Assembly (NCBI GenBank): GCA_002693605.1
Contig: NZQO01000009.1
Span: 1 to 15,579, forward strand
Length of the DNA stretch: 15,579 nucleotides
Source: Flavobacteriaceae bacterium
Lineage (GTDB): Bacteria > Bacteroidota > Bacteroidia > Flavobacteriales > Flavobacteriaceae
Direction of reading: 5' to 3'
In this document: positions 1-6,176 of the stretch, in pieces
How positions within the stretch are numbered: the first letter of the stretch is position 1
Layout: each line of letters begins with the position of its first letter
The notes under the pieces: generated by a model
What the model was told of the DNA's origin: nothing
What the model saw: the letters and a program-made list of their open reading frames with translations, nothing else
Database searches by the model: none
Translations under genes and position numbers: made by a program

Positions 1-45
1 GACTACAGGGGTGTAATAGGGAAATGTGAGTTGATTTCTGTTAGT
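1..45. repeat. Partial copy of GC-rich REP-like repeat at window edge
   Basis: The first bases (CTACAGGGGTGTAA, then AAATGTGAGTTGATTTCT) match the interior of the units at 301-340 and 400-437 (CCACAGGGGTGTAA, then AAATGTGAAATCGTTACT). The repeat family therefore extends leftward out of the window. Confidence 0.6.
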
Positions 46-53
46 TTTTTCTT

Positions 54-81
54 GCTCTTTTTTGCCCCTCCAAAAAAGAGC
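54..81. repeat. Hairpin GCTCTTTTTT / AAAAAAGAGC
   Basis: A perfect 10-bp inverted repeat (54-63 and 72-81) around an 8-nt loop, GCCCCTCC. It could be a terminator of a gene lying left of the window, but no gene is visible next to it. It sits between two copies of the GC-rich repeat. Confidence 0.5.
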
Positions 82-130
82 CAAAAAAAGAGGCCTTTTC
101 TTAGGAATTTCCGTTCCACGAAACCGTCTC

Positions 131-177
131 AAAAACTGCGCGAACGCCATAGGCGTTCTGAATCTCGCAGTTTTTTT
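131..177. terminator. Large compound hairpin with A and T tracts, terminator-like
   Basis: Outer arms AAAAACTGCG (131-140) and CGCAGTTTTT (166-175) enclose a second perfect stem, GAACGCC (142-148) with GGCGTTC (152-158). The right arm continues into a seven-base T run and the left arm starts with an A run, so the structure could terminate transcription in either direction. No gene lies close by in the window, so the role is uncertain. It may equally be a dispersed palindromic repeat. Confidence 0.5.
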
Positions 178-234
178 CGCCTATTCTAAAGAAAAGGGGT
201 TAGGATGCTACAATTCATTTTTGCTCAAAAAACA

Positions 235-500
235 CTTCCCCTCGAGGGGGAAATCCAGCGAATCCCTATGAGACAACTGTATCAAATTGTCCCCTTGAGG
301 GGACCACAGGGGTGTAAGGTCAAATGTGAAATCGTTACTCCAATAACACCCCCCTGCCCCGGCTCGAGGGGGGAATCCAGTAATTGTCCCCTTGAGGGAC
401 CACAGGGGTGTAAGGTCAAGTGTGAATTCGTTTCTCCGATAACACCCCCCAACCCCCCCTCGAGGGGGGAATCCAGTAATTGTCCCCTCAAGGGGAAATA
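235..500. repeat. GC-rich REP-like tandem repeat, unit about 97 bp
   Basis: Units beginning AATTGTCCCC start at about 285, 382 and 478, giving a period of 96-97 bp. Each full unit contains a CCCCTTGAGGG(G) palindrome, then ACAGGGGTGTAA, then AACACCCCCC, then a CTCGAGGGGGGAATCCAG palindrome. GGGGTGT and ACACCCC are inverted with respect to each other, so each unit can fold. A partial unit precedes at 235-290. Open reading frames crossing the repeat on both strands are by-products of the repeat. The whole interval 1-560 has no credible gene. Confidence 0.8.
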
Positions 501-582
501 AGAATGTGCAGTAGGCACTGCGCATCGTTTCAAAATAATTTTTATTTTAGGGGCACAAATCGTTTCAATCAAAACCGCTTTT

Positions 583-822
583 ATGTTCAATAGGAAACAA
601 AAAGACGCGCTCCTTGGTTTGGCCGATCTGCGATTGTTGACCAACGAGGACCTCATGCGCATCCTGAGCGTGAGCGAATCGAGCCTGTACCGCATGCGCC
701 GCAAGGGGCTGCTGCCGTACATAAAGGTGACCTCCACCTGCTATTACAGCGCCGTGGAGATTGCCGCGTGGCTGCACAACCTGAGCAAGGCAGGCCAGCA
801 ACCAAGGCAAGGGACCCCGTAG
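583..822 (+). CDS. Small helix-turn-helix DNA-binding protein (HTH_17/excisionase-like)
   Basis: 79 residues. Residues about 19-60 (LTNEDLMRILSVSESSLYRM, RRKGLLPYIKV, then YYSAVEIAAWL) follow the MerR/excisionase-like winged-helix pattern found in small Bacteroidota proteins: a helix, a turn at SVSESSLYR, a wing GLLPYIKV, and a closing helix. Such proteins bind DNA, often as excisionase-like or regulatory partners of mobile elements. No integrase is visible here, so no partner can be named. The start is the first ATG of the frame, in an AT-rich leader. A hairpin (CCGTAGC 817-823 with GCTACGG 827-833, outer GGGA/TCCC) spans the stop codon. The gene is visibly more GC-rich than the genes after 2100. 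The HTH call is good; the target is unknown. Confidence 0.75.
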   Translation: MFNRKQKDALLGLADLRLLTNEDLMRILSVSESSLYRMRRKGLLPYIKVTSTCYYSAVEIAAWLHNLSKAGQQPRQGTP

Positions 823-869
823 CAAGGCTACGGATCCCGATTGACTAAGTAACTCCCCACCCATTTTCT

Positions 870-925
870 GTCCGCCTACGGCGGGCACATAAAAAAACCC
901 ATCCGGAACAGTCCAGATGGGTTTT
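870..925. terminator. Bidirectional intrinsic terminator between converging genes
   Basis: AAAACCCATC (894-903) pairs with GATGGGTTTT (916-925). The stem continues as GGA/TCC (905-907 with 912-914) across one C-A mismatch, closed by an ACAG loop. The A tract on the left and T tract on the right make it work in both directions, for the HTH gene ending at 822 and the minus-strand gene ending at 946. A separate 7-bp hairpin with a TAC loop, GTCCGCCTACGGCGGGC (870-886), sits just before it. Confidence 0.85.
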
Positions 926-945
926 CGTGTTGTGCGTGTGCGGGG

Positions 946-1587
946 CTACTGTACCGTCACCTCGCCTAGGTAGCTGCTGGTTGCCGCTACCCCATGCTGG
1001 GCGGTGGCAAAGCTGGCCCATACCTGCACCTGGGTGCCCACCATAAAGGGAGGCAGTGCCAAGGTGGCGGTGGCATCGCTGCGCACGGCCGGGCCCTCAA
1101 ACTGCTGGTAGCTGTTGAACACCGGCGCATACACGACCGCAATGAGCTTGTCGGTCGCGTGGGCATTGCCCTGGTCGCTGTTGTTGGTCCAGGTGAGCAG
1201 CAGCTCCTGGTTGGCCTGGGGGGTTACGCCCTCGCCCAGGATGCCCTGCAGGTCGCCCCTACTAATGAGCACCTTGGGGTAGTCGATTGCGTAGGCATCG
1301 CCACTGGGCACCACGGCGTTGTTGAGGTGGTAGGACGTTGCCTGGTTGAAGGGCGACCGGGAATCGTGCGTTTTCCCGAAGTACTGCGTGAGCAGTCCCG
1401 ACATAGGGGTTAGAAACTGAACCACGGTACGGAACTTCTCGCGTTGCTCCCGTTGTTTGTCCGATGCCGGACGCGTACTATGTTGCGGTACGCTGCGCAT
1501 CACGTTGCGGCCTCTCCAGCGTACACCCACTACGGTGCCCACCTTCCCGGAGAACCCTCCGAGGATGCCTTTTTCAAATGTTGCCAT
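946..1587 (-). CDS. DUF6266 family protein
   Basis: 213 residues from the ATG at 1587. A TTG two codons earlier (1593) is less likely as start because MATFEKGILGGFSGKVG is the usual beginning of the family. The N-terminus has the typical GGFSGKVGTVVG, RWRGRNVMRS and P..S..P run with SDKQREQREKF. The remainder is a beta-rich region (LLLTWTN, DKLIAVVYAP, TATLALPPFMVGTQVQVWASF, ending YLGEVTVQ). DUF6266 is a Bacteroidota family of unknown function. There is no signal peptide. The gene is visibly GC-rich compared with the rest of the window. It converges on the terminator at 894-925 and has a candidate promoter and a decamer array directly upstream. Family assignment is from recall of the N-terminal pattern. 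Confidence 0.8.
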   Translation of the reverse strand: MATFEKGILGGFSGKVGTVVGVRWRGRNVMRSVPQHSTRPASDKQREQREKFRTVVQFLTPMSGLLTQYFGKTHDSRSPFNQATSYHLNNAVVPSGDAYAIDYPKVLISRGDLQGILGEGVTPQANQELLLTWTNNSDQGNAHATDKLIAVVYAPVFNSYQQFEGPAVRSDATATLALPPFMVGTQVQVWASFATAQHGVAATSSYLGEVTVQ

Positions 1588-1625
1588 AAGCAAATTGATT
1601 TGGGGTTAAACTTATTTTACGGAGC

Positions 1626-1656
1626 CAAAGTAGTACGCAACTCGCTATCTTCCAAA
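1626..1656 (-). promoter_or_regulatory. Candidate Bacteroidota-type promoter of the DUF6266 gene
   Basis: On the minus strand a TTTG (1656-1653) is followed after exactly 19 bp by CTACTTTG (1633-1626). The Bacteroidota consensus is a TTG/TTTG at -33 and TAnnTTTG at -7 with about 19 bp between them. The second box deviates in its first two bases. The implied leader to the ATG at 1587 is about 30 nt. The decamer array ends only 5 bp upstream of the -33 box. Confidence 0.5.
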
Positions 1657-1660
1657 CACC

Positions 1661-1800
1661 TGACGGGAATTGACCGCGTTTGACCGAGATTGACCGAGAT
1701 TGACCGAGATTGACCGAGATTGACCGCGTTTGACCGAGATTGACCGAGATTGACCGCGTTTGACTGCGTTTGACCGCGTTTGACTGTGTTTGACCGGTGT
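1661..1800. repeat. Decamer tandem repeat, 14 units of 10 bp
   Basis: Fourteen consecutive 10-bp units fill this interval without gaps. The main forms are TGACCGAGAT (six units) and TGACCGCGTT (four units), with TGACTGCGTT, TGACTGTGTT, TGACCGGTGT and a degenerate first unit TGACGGGAAT. On the minus strand the units read as GGTCAATCTC or GGTCAAACGC, immediately upstream of the candidate DUF6266 promoter. Long minus-strand frames across the repeat (SVNLGQ-type repetitive peptides) arise from its periodicity and are not taken as genes. Confidence 0.9.
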
Positions 1801-1913
1801 AGGCAAAAAAAGGGGTACTTTGTTCGAGTGTTGTTCGAGGATGCTTCGGTGATGGGTCGGGGTTGTTTTTCGCGGAGGGGGGCATGGCCGAAGGAGGGCC
1901 GAACGAGCCTGGG
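1801..1913. other. Gene-free spacer
   Basis: No gene is seen. TGTTCGAG occurs twice 11 bp apart (1821-1828, 1832-1839). A weak plus-strand promoter-like pair (TTTG 1789-1792, TACTTTG 1816-1822) could drive a transcript towards 2103 but deviates in spacing from the consensus. Confidence 0.3.
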
Positions 1914-2064
1914 GGCCTACCCGAACTGACACAAAAAAAATAGTAGGTGGTTTTGGGGAAAATTGTATTTTTAGACTTTCTCCCCAAGTAACGTTATAAA
2001 AAAATGCATTTATCCGCTATAGGACATGGATAAAGTGTGTAATATAGATGATATAACCCGTTGT
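1914..2064 (+). repeat. Dispersed 150-bp repeat, copy A, ending in a cassette boundary
   Basis: Aligns end to end with 15008-15157 in the same orientation, at roughly three quarters identity by hand alignment and about 84% over the last 50 bp. Shared blocks include CCCGAAC-GACAC, GTGGTTTT, TGTATTTTTAG, TCTCCCCA and GATGATATAACC-N-GTTGT. A stem TTTATCC (2009-2015) with GGATAAA (2028-2034) and a 12-nt loop is present. The copy ends TATA-ACCC-GTTGTAACAC (2052-2069), the left partner of the end found after the next gene. Confidence 0.8.
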
Positions 2065-2069
2065 AACAC
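2052..2069 (+). repeat. Left boundary of UDG-like gene cassette
   Basis: TATA (2052-2055), 4 nt, then GTTGTAACAC (2060-2069). The last ten bases are a perfect inverted match to GTGTTACAAC at 2777-2786, on the other side of the gene, where a TATA follows after the same 4-nt spacing. Confidence 0.7.
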
Positions 2070-2102
2070 ATTTGACCAACCCACAAACATTTTAATAATT
2101 TA

Positions 2103-2771
2103 ATGAAAGAATTTGCTGAATTAATCCCTGAAGAATTACATAATTTGTCAGGCTCTGTCTTCTATTCTGGAAAAAAAGCTTTTAAAGGAAATAAGGATTT
2201 ATATATTTTAGGACTAAATCCTGGAGGTTCTGAAACACTAAAAAAAGAAGATACTATATTACGTCATACTCAAAAAACTTTGAATCATGAAAAAGATGAA
2301 TGGTCTGAATATAAAGACGAAATTTGGAGAGGAGAAGCTGGGAACTATGGATTACAACCAAGAATATTACATCTATTAGAAAAAGTTAATTTATCACCTT
2401 ACCAAGTTCCAGCTAGTAATGTATGTTTTGTGAGGTCTACAGTTGAGGAAAAAATTGCAGACAAAATAGATTACTACAATGATATCTGTTGGAATTTCCA
2501 TCAAAATTTAATTGACAAATTGGGAGTTAAAGTAATTCTATGCTTCGGCAATACTTGCGGAAAATTTGTATGCGACAAATTAAATGCAAATCAAATGGTT
2601 GACGAATATATTGAAGACAATAATAGAAAATGGAAATCTAAAGTCTTTAAAAATAATAAAGGACATTATATTATAATAGCAACTCATCCAAGTAGAGCTG
2701 ACTGGACAAATCCAAAATCTGACCCTTCCAATTTAGTTATTAAGTATCTAAATAAAGTCAAACGAGAATAA
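2103..2771 (+). CDS. Uracil-DNA glycosylase-fold protein (UDG superfamily-like)
   Basis: 222 residues. Two signatures of the uracil-DNA glycosylase fold are in the expected places: LYILGLNPGG (33-42, the GxNPG-type motif 1 at the end of a beta strand) and ATHPSRADW (193-201, the HPS-type motif 2 that closes on the DNA). VKVILCFGNTCGKFV around residue 141 fits the central strand seen in the family. UDG-fold enzymes remove uracil or related bases from DNA; a water-activating acid typical of active families is not obvious after LGLNPGG, so enzyme activity is not proven. The gene is very AT-rich and stands alone between matched inverted ends (2060-2069 and 2777-2786). The ATG lies in an AT-rich leader. 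The fold call is fairly secure; substrate and role are unknown. Confidence 0.7.
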   Translation: MKEFAELIPEELHNLSGSVFYSGKKAFKGNKDLYILGLNPGGSETLKKEDTILRHTQKTLNHEKDEWSEYKDEIWRGEAGNYGLQPRILHLLEKVNLSPYQVPASNVCFVRSTVEEKIADKIDYYNDICWNFHQNLIDKLGVKVILCFGNTCGKFVCDKLNANQMVDEYIEDNNRKWKSKVFKNNKGHYIIIATHPSRADWTNPKSDPSNLVIKYLNKVKRE

Positions 2772-2776
2772 AAAAC

Positions 2777-2914
2777 GTGTTACAACAATGTATACCAGCA
2801 ATTACGGCGGATTCGACTGCGTCCGAATCCACGCGTAATTGCTACAATCGGCGATTAACCGAAAAACCCTAATTTTAATCCCGTAACTGCGGTTATACTA
2901 AACGTTGGCGGTAA
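2777..2914 (+). repeat. Palindromic boundary element between two cassette-like genes
   Basis: Begins GTGTTACAAC-AATG-TATA (2777-2794) and ends TATA-CTAAAC-GTTGGCGGTAA (2894-2914), so the two outer ends are roughly inverted. Inside is a long hairpin: AGCAATTACG (2797-2806) with CGTAATTGCT (2834-2843), and within it GGATTCG (2809-2815) with CGAATCC (2824-2830). A second inner pair is TAACCG (2856-2861) with CGGTTA (2889-2894). No T tract follows the hairpin, so it is not a standard terminator. Confidence 0.75.
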
Positions 2915-2928
2915 TTTAAAATGAATAT

Positions 2929-3552
2929 ATGATAACTTGGGAATTCGTATGGAAACTCATTGTTTCAACGTCAATTGTTGGAACAACTTTGACAGCAATG
3001 GGAACTTTACTATTCTTTGCTTTCAAAACTTGGATTTTAAATTTCTTCAAAAAAGATCTAATAAGATTTGAAAAAAATATCAAAAAAGAATTAAAGGAAA
3101 CTGAATTAAAACTTAGTAAAGCAATCAATCTTGAAGAAAATTACTATAAGTCTCTACTTGAAGAGTACAAGCAGATTTGGTCTAAAATCAATTCTTTATC
3201 TAGGCACTTATCAAACGATTTCACAACTGAATTAGAAAGTGGACGCTATAAAGACACAAACGATTTACTAAAACCAATTAGGCAATACGTTTTTGACATT
3301 AAAGACAGTACAATTTTCATATCAAAAGAATTAGATGAAGCAGTTTCATCCATTCTTGACAACTTCCTTGTAAAAGACATTAATACAGTCCTACATTGTC
3401 TAGAAAAAATCTCAAAGCTTGACATCAAAGGCGATAAAGAATTACAAGAATTGAATCATAAAATTAATTCAATGCAAACGAACTTTGCTACAAAAAGAGA
3501 TGAAATAAAGATTTTAATACAAGATGATTATAAACGAATAATGAAAGAATAA
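2929..3552 (+). CDS. Membrane-anchored coiled-coil protein of unknown function
   Basis: 207 residues; no family recognised. One hydrophobic N-terminal segment (about residues 8-38, with VSTSIVGTTLTAMGTLLFFAF) should anchor the protein. It is followed by a highly charged lysine/glutamate region (FEKNIKKELKETELKLSKAI) and a long, mostly helical remainder with coiled-coil character to the end (ELQELNHKINSMQTNF). No catalytic motif is visible. An upstream ATG at 2921 gives only three codons, so 2929 is the start. The gene is AT-rich and is bounded by its own matched ends, GTTGGCGGTAA (2904-2914) and CTACTGCCAAC (3553-3563), each 6 nt from a TATA. Position next to a restriction system makes a defence-related role possible, but that is only context. 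Confidence 0.75.
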   Translation: MITWEFVWKLIVSTSIVGTTLTAMGTLLFFAFKTWILNFFKKDLIRFEKNIKKELKETELKLSKAINLEENYYKSLLEEYKQIWSKINSLSRHLSNDFTTELESGRYKDTNDLLKPIRQYVFDIKDSTIFISKELDEAVSSILDNFLVKDINTVLHCLEKISKLDIKGDKELQELNHKINSMQTNFATKRDEIKILIQDDYKRIMKE

Positions 3553-3786
3553 CTACTGCCAACAACGCATATAGCTTATGGCGGGTGAAAGGCTAGCAGC
3601 AAGGTTTTCGCTCCATAGCCAGCTTTGGTTTCGGTGGACAAGAAAGTGCTTAAAACACGCAACTAGTCTTATACAAACACGTTGTACACAAGCTTTGAAA
3701 AGCCAACCCGCATTATGTACATTTATTTTTTCCCAGCGCATCAGCCAACGCTAAAAAAAATAAAAGAGCTATTTTTAGGCAACGCT
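3553..3786 (+). repeat. Compound palindromic boundary element before the restriction operon
   Basis: Starts CTACTGCCAAC-AACGCA-TATA (3553-3573). ACAACG (3562-3567) is inverted at CGTTGT (3680-3685), preceded by TATACAAACAC. GCTTATGGCGGGT (from about 3574) is roughly inverted at ACCCGCATTATG (3706-3717). A further part carries AAAAGAG (3762-3768) and GGCAACGCT (3778-3786), which recurs at 9529-9552 after hsdS. The interval looks like two or more boundary elements joined without a gene between them. Minus-strand frames here are not credible. Confidence 0.65.
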
Positions 3787-3806
3787 TGACCAAACCATCA
3801 AAATGA

Positions 3807-6176
3807 ATGAATAAAAAAGACTTATCTGAATCTGACATAAAGGCGAAATTTATCACACCTGCGATTTTGAAATCAGGTTGGGATGAGGAAACACAATTAG
3901 GACGTGAAATTTTCTTCACAGATGGTCGAATTTATGTAAAAGGAAAGCTGACCGCAAGAGGAAAGCGAAAATTTGCGGATTACATACTTTTCTATAAACC
4001 GAATGTTCCAATCGCCATAATTGAGGCAAAAGACAACAAACACAGCGTAAAAAGTGGTATACAACAAGCGCTAGGTTACGCTAATACCTTAGATATTCCT
4101 TGTGTGTTTAGTAGCAATGGAGACGGGTTTTATTTTCACGACAAAACGGCAACCGACGGAGAAATTGAAAAAGAACTGACTTTAGACGAATTTCCAAGCC
4201 CTGAAATTCTCTGGGAGAAATACAAGAAGTACAAGGGGATTAAAACCGAAGTCGTTGAACAAATTGCAAAACAAGATTATTTTCAAGACGGTTCTGGGCG
4301 TAGACCAAGATATTACCAACAAATTGCTGTAAACAGATCAATTGAAGCAGTTGCAAAAGGATTAGACCGAATACTTTTAGTTATGGCAACTGGTACAGGA
4401 AAAACCTATACAGCTTTTCAAATCATTTATCGCCTTTGGAAAAGTGGAGCAAAAAAGAGAATCTTATTTCTAGCGGATAGAACGGCACTAATTGACCAAA
4501 CAGCTCGTGGTGATTTTAGACACTTTAAAGATGCTCTAACAATCATAAAAAAGAAACAAATTGACACAGCTTACAATATCTATTTAGCTTTATATCAAGG
4601 TTTATCCGATAGTCAAGGAGCCGATGCTTACAAACAATTTAGTCCAGACTTCTTTGATTTAATCATAATTGACGAGTGCCACAGAGGAAGTGCAAAAGAA
4701 GATAGTAAATGGCGTGAAATTTTAGCTTATTTCGACAAAGCAACTCACATTGGTTTAACTGCAACACCGAAAGAAACAACCGAAGTTTCAAATATTGATT
4801 ATTTCGGTGAGCCTATTTACACCTATTCGTTAAAACAAGGTATTGATGATGGTTTCCTTGCACCTTACAAAGTTGTAAAAGTTACTTTAGATATTGATGC
4901 GGAAGGTTGGCGACCAGCACAAGGATTTGTAGATAAAAGTGGAAATCCAGTTGAAGATAGAATTTACCACAGAACGGATTTTGACAAAAATATAGTTGTT
5001 GATGAACGCAGAAAATTAGTTGCAAACAAAATAACCGAATTTTTAAAAGGTTATGACAGATTTGCAAAAACTATAGTTTTCTGTATTGATATTGAGCACG
5101 CAGAAGGAATGCGTTCTGCATTGGTTAATGCCAATGCCGATTTATTTGCTCAGAACAATAAATATGTAATGCAAATTACAGGCGATAACGAAGAGGGAAA
5201 ACGTGAGTTAGACAGCTTTATAAATCCAAGCGAACCTTATCCTGTAATAGCAACAACATCAAAATTAATGACTACAGGCGTTGATGCGCAAACTTGTAAA
5301 CTCATAGTTTTAGATAGCAATATTGGTTCAATGACCGAGTTCAAACAAATTATTGGTCGTGGAACAAGAATAAATGAGGAATACGGTAAAACCTATTTTA
5401 CTATTATGGACTTTAGAAATGTAACCAACTTATTTGCTGACCCTGATTTTGATGGCGACCCAGTAATGATAAAACAAGTTGGTGAACATGATGATTTATC
5501 TGGCGCTGAAGATGAAATTACCGATGAAGTAATCACAGATAATTTAGATGGCGAGGAAGTAGAGTTTCCTGATATTGAGGGTGGTGGAGAAATCGAAGAA
5601 GATACAAGGAGAGAAAAAATTCGAGTGGATGGGGTTCAAGTAAAAATTGTAAATGAACGTGTGCAATATTTAAGCAATGATGGTAAAATTATAACCGAAA
5701 GCCTTAAAGATTACACCAAAAACAATGTTACAAAACAATATCAAAGTTTAGACAAATTCTTGGATACTTGGAACAACGCCGAAAAGAAAGAAGCTATTAT
5801 TGAAGAATTAGAAGAACAAGGAATTTTCTTTAATGCTCTAAAAGATGAAGTTGGAAAAGAGTTTGATCCTTTCGACCTAATCTGTCACGTAGCTTTTGAA
5901 GCAAAACCATTAACAAGGAAAGAACGAGCAAACAACGTAAAAAAGAGAAACTATTTTACCAAATATGGAGACAAAGCCCAAGCTGTTTTAAATAGTTTAC
6001 TCGACAAATACGCAGATGATGGTTTACTAACTATAGAAAGCACAGAGGTATTAAAACTGGATCCTCTAAATAAATTAGGAACTGCAATGGAACTTATTAA
6101 AGCCTTTGGTGGAAAGCCTAAATATTTACAAGCATTAAAAGAATTAGAATCTCAGTTATATAATACATCCGCTTAA
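3807..6176 (+). CDS. hsdR: Type I restriction enzyme, R subunit (EcoEI-like)
   Basis: 789 residues, the usual length for the EcoEI-like group. It contains an N-terminal PD-(D/E)xK nuclease domain (D58, E73 and K75 in FADYIL...AIIEAK) and a superfamily 2 helicase motor: Walker A ATGTGKT (194-200), DECH box (289-292), LTATP (317-321), and motif VI QIIGRGTRIN (514-523). An acidic linker at about 550-600 and an EcoEI-type C-terminal helical domain follow. All catalytic residues expected are present. The subunit translocates DNA and cuts it when the recognition site lacks methylation on both strands. It is first in a four-gene operon and its stop overlaps the next start (TAATG). ATGAATGAATAA at 3803-3814 creates an overlapping out-of-frame ATG four bases upstream with only three codons; the ATG at 3807 opens the long frame. 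Confidence 0.95.
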   Translation: MNKKDLSESDIKAKFITPAILKSGWDEETQLGREIFFTDGRIYVKGKLTARGKRKFADYILFYKPNVPIAIIEAKDNKHSVKSGIQQALGYANTLDIPCVFSSNGDGFYFHDKTATDGEIEKELTLDEFPSPEILWEKYKKYKGIKTEVVEQIAKQDYFQDGSGRRPRYYQQIAVNRSIEAVAKGLDRILLVMATGTGKTYTAFQIIYRLWKSGAKKRILFLADRTALIDQTARGDFRHFKDALTIIKKKQIDTAYNIYLALYQGLSDSQGADAYKQFSPDFFDLIIIDECHRGSAKEDSKWREILAYFDKATHIGLTATPKETTEVSNIDYFGEPIYTYSLKQGIDDGFLAPYKVVKVTLDIDAEGWRPAQGFVDKSGNPVEDRIYHRTDFDKNIVVDERRKLVANKITEFLKGYDRFAKTIVFCIDIEHAEGMRSALVNANADLFAQNNKYVMQITGDNEEGKRELDSFINPSEPYPVIATTSKLMTTGVDAQTCKLIVLDSNIGSMTEFKQIIGRGTRINEEYGKTYFTIMDFRNVTNLFADPDFDGDPVMIKQVGEHDDLSGAEDEITDEVITDNLDGEEVEFPDIEGGGEIEEDTRREKIRVDGVQVKIVNERVQYLSNDGKIITESLKDYTKNNVTKQYQSLDKFLDTWNNAEKKEAIIEELEEQGIFFNALKDEVGKEFDPFDLICHVAFEAKPLTRKERANNVKKRNYFTKYGDKAQAVLNSLLDKYADDGLLTIESTEVLKLDPLNKLGTAMELIKAFGGKPKYLQALKELESQLYNTSA

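Noticed and set aside
235..500. CRISPR or coding repeat at the left edge
   Set aside because: The unit is long, palindromic and repeated with the same sequence between palindromes; there are no unique spacers and no cas genes.
583..822. Antitoxin of a toxin-antitoxin pair
   Set aside because: No toxin-like partner adjoins it; the next gene is convergent and separated by a terminator.
1661..1800. CRISPR-like array
   Set aside because: Units are 10 bp, contiguous and without spacers.
1574..1987. Minus-strand reading frames with repeated SISVNLGQ-type peptides
   Set aside because: They are produced by the 10-bp tandem repeat read with a 30-bp period, and overlap the DUF6266 start; no family or start context supports them.
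2777..2914. Canonical integron attC site
   Set aside because: The ends have AAC and GTT but not RYYYAAC or GTTRRRY, and there is no integron integrase in the window.
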